A stretch of DNA of 64,000 nt. Origin: Brevundimonas intermedia (GTDB taxonomy: Bacteria; Pseudomonadota; Alphaproteobacteria; Caulobacterales; Caulobacteraceae). Numbering within the stretch: position 1 is the stretch's first letter; each line of letters opens with the position of its first letter. The translations under genes and the position numbers were made by a program. The notes below the pieces were generated by a model. It had not been told where the DNA came from. It did not search any database and was given only the letters and a program-made list of their open reading frames with translations. Below are positions 25,115 to 36,319 of the stretch, in pieces. Location: NCBI RefSeq assembly GCF_004614235.1, contig NZ_SPVH01000001.1, forward strand, positions 186,001 to 250,000, written 5' to 3'.

Positions 25115-26412
25115 TGCGTCAAATGACCACACCCTCCTCTCCCATGAGCCCCGCCCGCCGCCTCAGAAACATCGTCGGCGGGTCCGCCGGCAATCTGGTG
25201 GAGTGGTTCGACTGGTACGCCTATGCGGCCTTCACCCTGTATTTCGCGCCGGTCTTCTTTCCCAGCGAAAACCCCACCGCCCAGTTGCTGAGCGCCGCCG
25301 CCGTGTTTGCGGTTGGCTTCCTGATGCGGCCGATCGGGGCGTGGATCATGGGCGTCTATGCCGACCGCAAGGGGCGCAAGGCGGGGCTGACGCTGTCGGT
25401 GACGCTGATGTGCACCGGCTCGCTGATCATCGGCGTGACGCCAGGCTATGGGACCATCGGTCTGGCGGCGCCGGCCCTGCTGCTGTTCGCACGGTTGCTT
25501 CAGGGGCTTAGCGTCGGCGGCGAATACGGGTCCAGCGCCACCTATCTGTCGGAAATGGCCGAGCCGCATCGGCGCGGCTTCTGGTCCAGTTTCCAGTACG
25601 TCACCCTGATCTCGGGCCAGCTGATCGCACTGCTGCTGCTGATCGTGCTGCAGAATACGCTCAGCGAGACGGCGCTGGCGTCGTGGGGCTGGCGCATTCC
25701 GTTCTTCGTCGGTGCGGGTCTGGCCGTCATCGTCTTCTGGCTGCGTCGCCGGCTGGACGAGACGCACAAGGCATCCGACGTGAAGGACGCGCCGAAATCC
25801 AGCGCCATGCAGTTGATCCTGAAACACCCCAAGGAGGCGTTGATGGTGCTGGGCCTGACCGCCGGCGGCACCCTGGCCTTCTACACCTACACGACCTACC
25901 TGCAGAAATTCCTGGTCAACACGACGGGCTTTCCCAAGAACACGGCGACCGAGATCAGCGCGGCGGCCCTGTTCATCTTCATGCTGTTGCAGCCGGCGGT
26001 GGGCGCGCTTTCGGACCGGGTGGGGCGACGTCCGGTGATGATCGCTTTCGGCGTACTGGGGGTGCTGTGCACCGTGCCGATCATGACCGCGCTGTCGACG
26101 GTCGAGAGCCCGTTCGTCGCCTTCCTGCTGGCGCTGGCCGGGTTGGTGATCGTGTCGGGCTATACGGCGATCAATGCGGTGGTGAAGGCCGAGCTGTTTC
26201 CCGCCCACATCCGCGCGCTTGGCGTGGCCCTGCCCTATGCCATCGCCAATGCGGTGTTCGGCGGCACGGCGGAATATGTGGCTCTATGGCTGAAGGGCGC
26301 GGGCGTGGAGAGCGTCTTCTTCTGGTACGTCACGGGCATGATCGGACTGTCGCTGTTCACCTTCATCCGCATGCGCGATACGAAGCACAACAGCCTGATT
26401 ACGCACACCTGA
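25114..26412 (+). CDS. MFS permease, metabolite:H+ symporter family (KgtP-like)
   Basis: A 432-aa transporter with 12 spans. GGSAGNLVEWFDWYAYAAF at the start and YADRKGRKAGLTLSVTLMC in loop 2-3 are the signature of the MHS branch (alpha-ketoglutarate, proline/betaine, shikimate permeases). ATG 25114 overlaps the astB stop, so the permease belongs to the AST operon. Alpha-ketoglutarate or succinate is a reasonable substrate guess, since the pathway yields succinate and glutamate; uptake of an amino acid is the alternative. Confidence 0.9.
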   Translation: MRQMTTPSSPMSPARRLRNIVGGSAGNLVEWFDWYAYAAFTLYFAPVFFPSENPTAQLLSAAAVFAVGFLMRPIGAWIMGVYADRKGRKAGLTLSVTLMCTGSLIIGVTPGYGTIGLAAPALLLFARLLQGLSVGGEYGSSATYLSEMAEPHRRGFWSSFQYVTLISGQLIALLLLIVLQNTLSETALASWGWRIPFFVGAGLAVIVFWLRRRLDETHKASDVKDAPKSSAMQLILKHPKEALMVLGLTAGGTLAFYTYTTYLQKFLVNTTGFPKNTATEISAAALFIFMLLQPAVGALSDRVGRRPVMIAFGVLGVLCTVPIMTALSTVESPFVAFLLALAGLVIVSGYTAINAVVKAELFPAHIRALGVALPYAIANAVFGGTAEYVALWLKGAGVESVFFWYVTGMIGLSLFTFIRMRDTKHNSLITHT

Positions 26413-26487
26413 TCGCTCGCTTGAAGGCGCGTGTACAGAGGTTCATACGGTTCGATGACAGTCGCATAACCGTATCGAGCGCTCGCC

Positions 26488-26880
26488 TTGTTTATACTTC
26501 TAGCCCCGCTGGCCATTGCTTATGGGCAGCAAGCGGAACCGACCACCCTGAACGACATCATCGTCGAGGCGCATCGCGTCGATCCGCTGCTGAGCGTTAC
26601 GGCGTCAGGCGGCGCGACCCATAACGCCATCGTTCGCAGCGACCCGGTTGGCGTACGCTGCGGCCCAACGCGATTTCAGTACGACGCCTATGAGGCCCCA
26701 CGCCTATGCTGGATTCGTACACCCGCAGGGACGCCCATCCGCCTTAAGGCCGAGAATCCCGGTACACTTGGCTGGCATGTCGAATGGCGAGGCTGCGAGG
26801 CGAGCGCGGACGAAACGGAATGCGTTCTGACCATGCCGGCGCAAGGGGCAGAAGTTTCGGCCACCTTCGTCGCACACTGA
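26488..26880 (+). CDS. secreted hypothetical protein, 130 aa
   Basis: Starts at TTG 26488 with a short signal peptide (FILLAPLAIAYG-QQAEP). The mature protein has four cysteines (VRCGPT, RLCWIR, RGCEAS, TECVL), probably two disulfides, and a final VSATFVAH strand that looks like a beta-sandwich end. No family recognised. It stands alone between the AST operon and the convergent phhA. Confidence 0.6.
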   Translation: MFILLAPLAIAYGQQAEPTTLNDIIVEAHRVDPLLSVTASGGATHNAIVRSDPVGVRCGPTRFQYDAYEAPRLCWIRTPAGTPIRLKAENPGTLGWHVEWRGCEASADETECVLTMPAQGAEVSATFVAH

Positions 26881-26886
26881 CCTTTT

Positions 26887-27762
26887 TCAGGCCGCGAAAC
26901 GCCCGCCGCGCTGTGCGTAGGCCTGGGTGCCGCGCGTAAAGACCTGATCGGACGGCAGAACGGTCTCGATGGGCAGGTCGGCCTGCCCCTTCAGCGCCGC
27001 ATAGACCGGGCCGAAGTCCTTGAGCGTCTCGTCCTTCAGCGCTTCCAAACTGTCGATGACGAAATAGACCTGCTGGAAATCATCGATCCGGTAGAGGGTG
27101 CGCATCACCCGCTCCAGGTCGAAGCCCAGGCGGTTGGGCGACGGGTCATCTAACGCAAAGACGCTCTCGGTCGAGGACGAGACGATGCCAGCGCCATAGA
27201 TGCGCAGGCCGTCGGTGTCCTTCATCAGGCCAAACTCCACCGTGTACCAATACAGACGCGCCAGGTTGGGCAGCATGCCCAGGCCGGCCGCGCGTTGGCC
27301 GCCCTTGCCATAGGCCTCCATATAGGCGGCGAAATCGGGGTCGGTCAGCATGGGCACATGGCCGAAGACGTCGTGGAAGATGTCGGGCTCCTGGAGGTAG
27401 TCCAGTTGGTCCGGCTTCCTGATGAACTGGCCCGAGACGAAGCGGCGGTTGGCCAGATGGTCGAAGAAGACCTCGTCCGGCACCAAGCCGGGCACGCAGA
27501 CCACGGTCCAGCCGGTCAGGGCCTGGAGCTTGGGATTGATCACGTCGAAGTCGGGAATGCCGCCGGCGTTCAGGTCCAGCGCGTCCAGCCCGCGCAGAAA
27601 GGCGTCGCAGGCGCGGCCAGGCAGAATCTTCATCTGGCGGGCGTACAGGGTGTCCCAGGTCTGGTGCTCGACCTCGGTATAGGCGGCCCAGTTCTGGGGA
27701 ATGGTCCAGTCGGCGGCCGCGCCCTCGGGCGGCTGTTCGAAGACGTGTTCGAAGTCGGACAT
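26887..27762 (-). CDS. phhA: phenylalanine 4-monooxygenase
   Basis: A 291-aa bacterial aromatic amino acid hydroxylase that makes tyrosine from phenylalanine using tetrahydropterin and O2. The iron ligands are both His of HDVFGHVPML and the Glu in WYTVEFGLMKD. RFVSGQFIRKPDQLDYLQEPD precedes them as usual. The gene has the usual single-domain length of bacterial enzymes (260-300 aa). No pterin carbinolamine dehydratase (phhB) lies beside it. Confidence 0.96.
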   Translation of the reverse strand: MSDFEHVFEQPPEGAAADWTIPQNWAAYTEVEHQTWDTLYARQMKILPGRACDAFLRGLDALDLNAGGIPDFDVINPKLQALTGWTVVCVPGLVPDEVFFDHLANRRFVSGQFIRKPDQLDYLQEPDIFHDVFGHVPMLTDPDFAAYMEAYGKGGQRAAGLGMLPNLARLYWYTVEFGLMKDTDGLRIYGAGIVSSSTESVFALDDPSPNRLGFDLERVMRTLYRIDDFQQVYFVIDSLEALKDETLKDFGPVYAALKGQADLPIETVLPSDQVFTRGTQAYAQRGGRFAA

Positions 27763-27828
27763 GGGCTTTCCTCTTTTGCCGACAGTCTAGCCCGGAGCCG
27801 CCGCGCCTTCCAACCGCCAGTCCAAAAG

Positions 27829-28137
27829 TCAGTGCAGTTGTTCATCCAGAGGCGCATGGTGGCCCAGGCCGTCGGTCGTGAACCAACGCTCGGCATCGTC
27901 GGGCAGCAGGACGGATCGACCGTCCTCAAGCACCGCCTCGGCCGCATAGGCGACGAAACCGCCGTCTTCGCCCAGAGCATAGACGCGGTAGAAGGGCTGA
28001 TCCGCGGCGACCAGGCCGGTCTCGCCGGCCGGACCGTCATAGGCGTGGTCCACGTCCATCACCACGCCGCGAAAGGCGTCGTCGCGGTGGCGAACGATCT
28101 GGCCGATGGCGAAGCGGGCGGTGTAAATCCGGGTCAT
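27829..28137 (-). CDS. hspQ: heat shock protein HspQ
   Basis: A 102-aa protein starting at ATG 28137 (TRIYTARFAIGQIVRHRDDA). FRGVVMDVDHAYDGPAGE and QPFYRVYALGEDGGFVAYAAE are the HspQ/YccV hemimethylated-DNA-binding fold. In E. coli HspQ is a specificity-enhancing factor for Lon protease. The frame is open upstream of 28137, but that stretch has no family similarity and reaches into the promoter region shared with ppx. Confidence 0.9.
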   Translation of the reverse strand: MTRIYTARFAIGQIVRHRDDAFRGVVMDVDHAYDGPAGETGLVAADQPFYRVYALGEDGGFVAYAAEAVLEDGRSVLLPDDAERWFTTDGLGHHAPLDEQLH

Positions 28138-28283
28138 CCCTGTTGATACGACGCGGCGTATGACCCCCACGCCGACAGGTCTGTTCATCTTCCTGACAGA
28201 ATGGCTTGGCGCGGACGATCTTCGCGGGTTAGGCTGATCGGGACGGGCGCCGTTTTGGACCGCCCACATCGGAATGACGACCC

Positions 28284-29387
28284 ATGCCGGAGACCCACGG
28301 CGCGCCCCGACGGCGCGACGAGCGGTCCCAGCCTTCCCGTTCGCGGGATGCGTCGGGTCGGGATGCGCCGCTGTATGGCGCGCTCGATCTGGGGACCAAC
28401 AATTGTCGGCTGCTGATCGCGCGGCCGTCGCGCGAAGGCTTTCGCGTCGTCGACAGCTTCAGCCGCATCGTGAGGCTGGGCGAAGGGCTGTCGCGGACGG
28501 GCCTGCTCGACCCCCGCGCCATGGACCGGGCCTATGACGCCCTGGCCCTGTGCGCCGAGCGGATCGTCAGGAAGGGCGTAGACTCGGCCCGCCTGAGCGC
28601 CGTCGCCACCCAGGCCTGTCGCGCGGCCGAGAACGGCGCCGACTTCATCGACCGGGTGCGCAAGGGGACGGGTCTGCGGCTGCGGATAATCGATCCGTCG
28701 GAAGAGGCGCAGTTGGCGGTCGAAGGGTGTCTGAACCTGATCGATCCCAAGGCCGAAGCGGTGCTGGTCATCGATGTCGGCGGCGGTTCGACCGAGATGT
28801 CGTGGCTGAAGCGCGAAGACGTGGAATGGACCACCACAGCCTGGATGTCGGCGCCGGTCGGGGTGGTGACCCTGGCCGAGCGGCACCCGGAGCCCCCGAA
28901 CTCGGGCGAGGCCTGGTACGAAGCCATGGTCGCGGACATGGGCGCGGCGATCGCGGCCGGCGGCATCGTCGATGAACCGATGCTGGAGCTGTTCCGCCAG
29001 GACCGGGCCCATCTGGTCGGCACTTCGGGGGCGATCACCAGCTTGGCAGGCATCCACCTGAACCTGCCCCGCTATAACCGCGACCGGGTCGATGGGTTGT
29101 GGATGACGCGCGGAGAGTGCGAGGCGGCGGCGGATCGGCTGAAAGCTCTCGGGCCTGAAGGGCGGGCGCGTGAGGCCTGCATCGGTCCCGACCGGGCGGA
29201 CCTGGTGCTGGCGGGGGCGGCCATTCTGGAGGCGGTCCAGCGGGCCTGGCCGTCCGAGCGGGTGCGGGTCGCGGACCGGGGCCTGCGCGAAGGCCTGCTG
29301 CTGCAGCGGATGCGCGAGGACAAAAAGCCGACGAAGAGCCGCAGGCGTCGGCGCGGTCGGGGTAGAGGAACGGTGCCCGCCGCCTGA
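28284..29387 (+). CDS. ppx: Ppx/GppA family phosphatase
   Basis: A 367-aa exopolyphosphatase or guanosine pentaphosphate phosphatase. ASKHA-fold motifs are clear: ALDLGTNNCRLLIARPS (phosphate 1), RIVRLGEGLSRTG, ATQACRAAENG, VLVIDVGGGSTEMSW (phosphate 2) and LVGTSGAITSLAGI. The first 30 residues are polar and basic and not part of the domain. The C-terminus KKPTKSRRRRRGRGRGT is strongly basic and may bind polyphosphate or RNA. The rlmE gene that often follows in alphaproteobacteria is absent here. Confidence 0.92.
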   Translation: MPETHGAPRRRDERSQPSRSRDASGRDAPLYGALDLGTNNCRLLIARPSREGFRVVDSFSRIVRLGEGLSRTGLLDPRAMDRAYDALALCAERIVRKGVDSARLSAVATQACRAAENGADFIDRVRKGTGLRLRIIDPSEEAQLAVEGCLNLIDPKAEAVLVIDVGGGSTEMSWLKREDVEWTTTAWMSAPVGVVTLAERHPEPPNSGEAWYEAMVADMGAAIAAGGIVDEPMLELFRQDRAHLVGTSGAITSLAGIHLNLPRYNRDRVDGLWMTRGECEAAADRLKALGPEGRAREACIGPDRADLVLAGAAILEAVQRAWPSERVRVADRGLREGLLLQRMREDKKPTKSRRRRRGRGRGTVPAA

Positions 29388-30263
29388 TCAGGCCGCAGGC
29401 GTGATCCGCACCGGCAGTTCGATGTCGCACACCGAGAAGTCCGCGCCGCGCGCCTGACGCGCCTGCTGCACCAGGGTCTGGAAGGTGGCGGAGTTGGTGT
29501 TTAGAACCGACGCCGTGGGGCGTTCAGCAGCGGGCAGGTCCGAGGCGACGCGGACGCGCGTCATCTGATCCGGCCCCTGGACGAGGCCGTCGGGCGTGCC
29601 GCTGGCCTTCAGAGCGCGCACCACGTCCAGACCGGACACGACGCGGCCCCAGACGGTGTAGCGTTTGTCCAGCGCCGGATAGGCCTGGCGCATCAGGAAG
29701 AACTGGCTGTTGGCGGTGTCATTGCCCTCGTCACGGGCCATGCCCGCGACGCCGGGGCAGTAAAGCGCCCAGCCGTGGACCTTGTTGTCGCCGGTGCCCG
29801 ACATAAGGGCGTCGGGCTGGGTCTGGACGGGAATGGAATCGACGAAGCCGACCAGGGTGCCGACGGGGGCCGCGACGGGGGTGAAGGCCATATCCGCCCC
29901 GCGGCGGAAGGTGAATTCGCCCTTCAGGTCGGGATACCAGCTCTGCCCCTCGCCCGTGCCCAGCGGGTCGCCGGTCTGGGCCATGAACCAGTCGATCACC
30001 CGGTGCCAGACCAGATTGTCATAGAAGCCGCGCGAGGCCAGCAGCTTGATCCGTTCGACATGGGCCGGGGCGATCTGGGGCGCCAGCTCGACCAGGACCT
30101 GTCCCTTGCTGGTGTCGATGACCAGCAGGTTCTCGGGCGCGACGGTGCGCCACTCGGCTGGAGGCGGCGGGGGCGCAGGCACGGCGGTCGCGTCCTGGGC
30201 CAGGGCGGCCCCGGACGTCGCGGTCAGCATGGCCGTGGCGATCATCAGTGTGCGAATGGTCAT
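29388..30263 (-). CDS. periplasmic peptidylprolyl isomerase, cyclophilin type
   Basis: A 291-aa protein with a signal peptide (cleavage near GAALAQ-DATAV). LLVIDTSKGQVLVELAPQIAPAHVERI opens the cyclophilin domain and WHRVIDWFMAQTGDPLGTGE holds the catalytic Arg and Gln region. The unusually long loops and extra C-terminal part are shared with the paralogue encoded just upstream at 30292. It catalyses prolyl cis-trans isomerisation in the periplasm. Gap to the paralogue is 28 bp, so they form an operon. Confidence 0.88.
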   Translation of the reverse strand: MTIRTLMIATAMLTATSGAALAQDATAVPAPPPPPAEWRTVAPENLLVIDTSKGQVLVELAPQIAPAHVERIKLLASRGFYDNLVWHRVIDWFMAQTGDPLGTGEGQSWYPDLKGEFTFRRGADMAFTPVAAPVGTLVGFVDSIPVQTQPDALMSGTGDNKVHGWALYCPGVAGMARDEGNDTANSQFFLMRQAYPALDKRYTVWGRVVSGLDVVRALKASGTPDGLVQGPDQMTRVRVASDLPAAERPTASVLNTNSATFQTLVQQARQARGADFSVCDIELPVRITPAA

Positions 30264-30291
30264 CGTCCCCTACCCCGTCGTCTTGAAAGCG

Positions 30292-31197
30292 TCAGCCGCC
30301 AGTGACCTCAGCCACTGGCTGCACGTCGCAGATGCTGAAGCCGTTACCGCGCGCAGAGCGTGTGGCGGCGATCCGCTCGGCGAAGGCGGCGCTGCTTGCG
30401 TTCAGGACGCGCACCGTCGGACGGCTGGCCTCCGGCATGGCCGACGCCATGCGGACCTGGGTCATGGTGTCGGGATCGGTGACCTTGCCGTCCTCGGCGT
30501 CCGAGCCCTTCTTCAGCTTGCCCACCACGTCCAGGCCCGAGACCACGCGACCGAAGGCCGTATAGACGCCGTCCAGTTGGTCGCGCGCGCCCATCATCAG
30601 GAAGAACTGGCTGTTGGCGCTGTCGGGCGCGCCCGAGCGGGCCATGCCCAGCACGCCGGGGCAGAACAGGCCGTGGGCGTCGACCTTGAAGTCGGCGGTG
30701 ACCATCATCTGGGCGTCGGGCTGAGTCTGGACCGGCAGGTCGCTGACCAGACCGCGCACGCCGGCGCCGACGCTTGGCACGGCGACGAAGCCGGCGTCGC
30801 GACCACGGCGGAAGCTGAACTCGGCCTTTAGGTCGGGAAGCTCGCTGCCGCCCTCGCCCGTGCCTTGCGGGTCGCCGGTTTGCGCCATGAATTCAGGGAT
30901 GACGCGGTGGAACTTCAGACCGTCATAGAAGCCCTGGTTGGCCAGGGTGCGGATGCGTTCGGCATGATTGGGCGCCGCGACCGGGACCAGCTCGACCAGC
31001 ACGCGGCCTTTGGACGTGTCGATGACCAGCAGGTTTTCCGGCGCGATGGTGCGCCAGTCGGAGGCCGCGGGCGTGGTCTGGGCCACGGCCACGGCCGCAG
31101 CCTGAACCTGAGCCTGAGCCTGAGCCTGAGCCTGGGCTTGGGCCGCGCCGCTCGCCAGAAGGGCGGCGACGGTCGCCGCGATGATCGCCTTGCGCAT
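30292..31197 (-). CDS. periplasmic peptidylprolyl isomerase, second cyclophilin paralogue
   Basis: A 301-aa paralogue of the protein at 29388; both share the phrase WRTIAPENLLVIDTSKG or a close match. The cyclophilin core has FHRVIPEFMAQTGDPQGTGE. After the signal peptide (MRKAIIAATVAALLASGAA) the mature N-terminus is an (Ala-Gln) run encoded by a six-base repeat, which is variable-looking and not part of the fold. A tandem duplication produced the pair. Confidence 0.88.
   Translation of the reverse strand: MRKAIIAATVAALLASGAAQAQAQAQAQAQVQAAAVAVAQTTPAASDWRTIAPENLLVIDTSKGRVLVELVPVAAPNHAERIRTLANQGFYDGLKFHRVIPEFMAQTGDPQGTGEGGSELPDLKAEFSFRRGRDAGFVAVPSVGAGVRGLVSDLPVQTQPDAQMMVTADFKVDAHGLFCPGVLGMARSGAPDSANSQFFLMMGARDQLDGVYTAFGRVVSGLDVVGKLKKGSDAEDGKVTDPDTMTQVRMASAMPEASRPTVRVLNASSAAFAERIAATRSARGNGFSICDVQPVAEVTGG
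31099..31143. repeat. six-base microsatellite GCCTGA in a cyclophilin signal-peptide region
   Basis: About seven units of GCCTGA and close variants, encoding Ala-Gln dipeptides just after the signal peptide of the second cyclophilin. Because the unit is six bases, gain or loss of copies keeps the frame. Confidence 0.85.
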
Positions 31198-31203
31198 AGT
31201 CTA

Positions 31204-31692
31204 TCAAATCCCGTTCTTGACCTTGGCCCGCACGCGCTCGGCGATGGCGGGGCTGACGAAACTGTCGATCGCGCCGTCCAGCCGGGCGATCTCCTTGACC
31301 AGCCGCGAGGCGATGGCCTGATGACGCGGATCGGCCATCAAAAATACCGTCTCGATGTCCTGATTGAGGCGCTGGTTCATCGCCGTCATCTGGAACTCGT
31401 ATTCGAAGTCGGCGACGGCGCGCAGACCCCGGATGATGACGTTGGCGTCCAGCTCTTCCGCGAAATGCATCAGCAGGGTCGAAAAGGGCTGGACCACGAT
31501 GTCGCCGCCGAAGCTGGCGACCTCCGCCTCGAGCATCTCGACGCGCTCGGCGGTGGAGAACAGCGGGCCCTTGTCGTCGTTCTGGGCCACGCCGATGACC
31601 AGCCGGTCCACCAGCTTCAGCGCGCGCTTGATGATGTCGGTATGCCCGTTCGTCACCGGGTCGAAGGTGCCCGGATAAAGTCCGATGCGCAT
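31204..31692 (-). CDS. coaD: phosphopantetheine adenylyltransferase
   Basis: A 162-aa enzyme for the fourth step of coenzyme A synthesis (4'-phosphopantetheine plus ATP to dephospho-CoA). The nucleotidyltransferase motif is YPGTFDPVTNGHTDIIKRA (T/HxGH form), with IRGLRAVADFEYEFQMTAMN in the middle. Length is standard (about 160 aa). It lies six bases upstream of the cyclophilin pair on the same strand; coupling of the three is likely. Confidence 0.97.
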   Translation of the reverse strand: MRIGLYPGTFDPVTNGHTDIIKRALKLVDRLVIGVAQNDDKGPLFSTAERVEMLEAEVASFGGDIVVQPFSTLLMHFAEELDANVIIRGLRAVADFEYEFQMTAMNQRLNQDIETVFLMADPRHQAIASRLVKEIARLDGAIDSFVSPAIAERVRAKVKNGI

Positions 31693-31745
31693 GCGTGTCT
31701 CCCCAGCCTGTCGCGTGCCGTTGCGGTCGTCTAGCAGGTGCGAAA

Positions 31746-32606
31746 TCAGCGGCCTAGCCGGCTGACGCCATCGTCATCGTCATCGTCATCGTCACGGTCG
31801 TCATCGTCGCGGGTCGCGATGGGTTGCGGCGGCTGGGCGGACCAGGCGGCCTCGATCCGGGCCAGCAGAGCCGGATCGTTGGCGAAGGCGACGCCGTCGA
31901 TGGCCGTGATGGGACAGACAGGCGTGGCGCTGTTGCACAGGAAGGCGGCGTCGAAGGCGGAGATTTCTGAAAGCGAGACCGGCCGGGTTTCCGAGGCCAG
32001 GCCCGCCTCGGCCAGGCCGCGCTGGATCACCGCCTGGGTCACGCCCGCCAGCATCGGGGCCTGGGGCCAGACGATGCGGTCGCCCTGGACGAAGCCGATG
32101 TTCCACAATGTGCCCTCGGACACCTGCCCCTGCCCGTCCACGAATAGGGCGTCGTCGAAACCAGCGGCGCGTGCGGCGCGGCGCGCGCGGATCAGGCCGA
32201 AGGTCGCCAAGTGTTTCAGATGCGGGGCTTCGCGTTCGTAGGAGAACGAGGCGACGCGTACGCTGCTCGCCAGCGGCGGCGGCGCGGGCGAGACCATCGT
32301 CATCACCTTGGGCCTGCCGACGAAGGACGGGTTGCGATGGCCGATCTCGGGCGAGAACAGGCTGACGCGGAGCCAGCAGGCGTCGCGGTCGGCGACGGCG
32401 AAGGCCATCAGGCGGCAAAACTCGGCCTCGCCAGGGCTTTCGCCGAACAGTTCGACGGCGGCCTGATTCAGGCGGGCGAGGTGAAGATCTAGTCCGCGAG
32501 CGGCGCCGTTCTCGACGCGAAAGGAGGTGTAGGCGCCGTAGTTGACCAAGGCCTGGTGGGCGAGGTCTTCAGGCGATGCGGGGTGGCCGTCGATCAGGAT
32601 GTCCAA
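31746..32606 (-). CDS. class IV PLP aminotransferase-fold enzyme (aminodeoxychorismate lyase-like)
   Basis: A 286-aa protein of the BCAT/DAAT/ADC-lyase family. LVNYGAYTSFRVENGAARGLDLHLARL starts the fold, LKHLATFGLIRARR holds the likely PLP lysine and SEGTLWNIGFVQGD the phosphate-binding turn. I chose TTG 32606 because GGAGG lies six bases upstream; a TTG at 32621 would put the start inside that motif. The last 22 residues are a run of Asp from a GACGAT repeat (DDDDDDDD), outside the fold. PabC activity is plausible but D-amino acid aminotransferase cannot be excluded. Confidence 0.82.
   Translation of the reverse strand: MDILIDGHPASPEDLAHQALVNYGAYTSFRVENGAARGLDLHLARLNQAAVELFGESPGEAEFCRLMAFAVADRDACWLRVSLFSPEIGHRNPSFVGRPKVMTMVSPAPPPLASSVRVASFSYEREAPHLKHLATFGLIRARRAARAAGFDDALFVDGQGQVSEGTLWNIGFVQGDRIVWPQAPMLAGVTQAVIQRGLAEAGLASETRPVSLSEISAFDAAFLCNSATPVCPITAIDGVAFANDPALLARIEAAWSAQPPQPIATRDDDDRDDDDDDDDGVSRLGR
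31769..31809. repeat. GACGAT microsatellite encoding a poly-Asp tail
   Basis: Four to six GACGAT units (CATCGT on the plus strand) with one interruption, at the 3' end of the class IV PLP enzyme gene. They encode a C-terminal tail with two Asp runs. Copy number changes would lengthen the tail without a frameshift. Confidence 0.85.
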
Positions 32607-32627
32607 CCAAAACCTCCGCAATATTCC

Positions 32628-32775
32628 TTCCTTCTCCCAGAGGGAGAAGGTGGCCCGGAGGGCCGGATGAGGGGTTACGGTGTCGATCGCGTCGCACAGC
32701 GTAACCCCTCACCCTTTCGCGCTTGCCGATCGCTACGCTCTCGGGCGCTCAAGCCCTCTCCCGATGGGAGCGGGT
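32628..32775. repeat. intergenic palindromic repeat downstream of gyrA
   Basis: A 148-bp element with CCTTCTCCCAGAGGGAGAAGG, then GGATGAGGGGTTAC mirrored by GTAACCCCTCACCC, and a second stem CTCTCCCGATGGGAG. It belongs to the family of the element at 22045 (shared CCTTCTCCC...GGAGAAGGTGG and GGATGAGGGG). It fills the gap between the gyrA stop and the PLP gene and may end the gyrA transcript. Confidence 0.85.
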
Positions 32776-32782
32776 CTTGGTT

Positions 32783-35566
<2,784 letters not shown>

Positions 35567-35688
35567 TGAAGCGTGGCTTTATGCGGCCGGAATCGGAACG
35601 TGATCCGCTGTGACGATTTCTAGCATTCCAGGGGCTCGGTGGCAAAGCGACGTCGCCGTGAAAGCCCGTCTCTGAAAGGACTTTCCAT

Positions 35689-36264
35689 ATGCGCGTCCAC
35701 ACCCTCGCCGCCGCCCTCATGATCGCCTCGCCGCTGGCCCTGACGACGGCCTGCGCCGCGACCCGAAACGCCCCGCAAACCCACGTCGAACGCGCGCCTG
35801 TCGGCGCGACGGGACAGGCGGTTCTGATCAACGCGTCTGGCGCCAACATCGGCCGCGTCGACCTGCGCCAGGGGCCGACCGGCCTGGTGATCAAGGTCGA
35901 GGCCTCGGGCCTGACGCCCGGCTGGCACGGCATCCACATCCATGCGACCGGCGAATGCGCCGCGCCCTTCACCTCGTCCGGCGCCCACATCAACCACGGC
36001 GAGCCCAAGGCCCCGCACGGCCTGCTGAACGCGGCGGGCCCGGACGACGGCGACCTGCCCAACATCTGGGCGGGCGCAGACGGCAAGGTGAACGCTGAAC
36101 TGTTCACCCCCCGCGCTCGCATCTCGTCGGAAGGCCCCGGCCAGTGGCTCTGGGACGCCGACGGCTCGGCCATCATCATCCACGCCAATCCCGACGACCA
36201 TTCGACCCAGCCCATCGGCGGCGCGGGCGACCGGGTGGCTTGCGCGGCGCTCAGCGCGAGCTAA
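35689..36264 (+). CDS. sodC: Cu/Zn superoxide dismutase with a substituted zinc ligand
   Basis: A 191-aa periplasmic enzyme with a signal peptide (possible weak lipobox LTTAC at Cys22). Copper ligands are in GIHIHATGEC and IIIHANPDD; the bridging His is in SSGAHINHG and a zinc His in KAPHGLL. Where the usual GPHxGDLPN gives the third zinc His, this protein reads GPDDGDLPN, so His is replaced by Asp. The disulfide cysteines (GEC, RVACAAL) and the conserved Arg are kept. A terminator follows. Divergent to gyrA. Confidence 0.9.
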   Translation: MRVHTLAAALMIASPLALTTACAATRNAPQTHVERAPVGATGQAVLINASGANIGRVDLRQGPTGLVIKVEASGLTPGWHGIHIHATGECAAPFTSSGAHINHGEPKAPHGLLNAAGPDDGDLPNIWAGADGKVNAELFTPRARISSEGPGQWLWDADGSAIIIHANPDDHSTQPIGGAGDRVACAALSAS

Positions 36265-36285
36265 GCTTTCTTTGACGTTGAGATC

Positions 36286-36319
36286 AGCCCGCTGGACCCT
36301 GTTCAGCGGGCTTCTTTTT
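36286..36319 (+). terminator. rho-independent terminator of sodC
   Basis: AGCCCGCTG and CAGCGGGCT make a 9-bp stem with a 9-base loop, followed by TCTTTTT. The right arm overlaps the last codons of the convergent DUF1003 gene. Confidence 0.85.
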
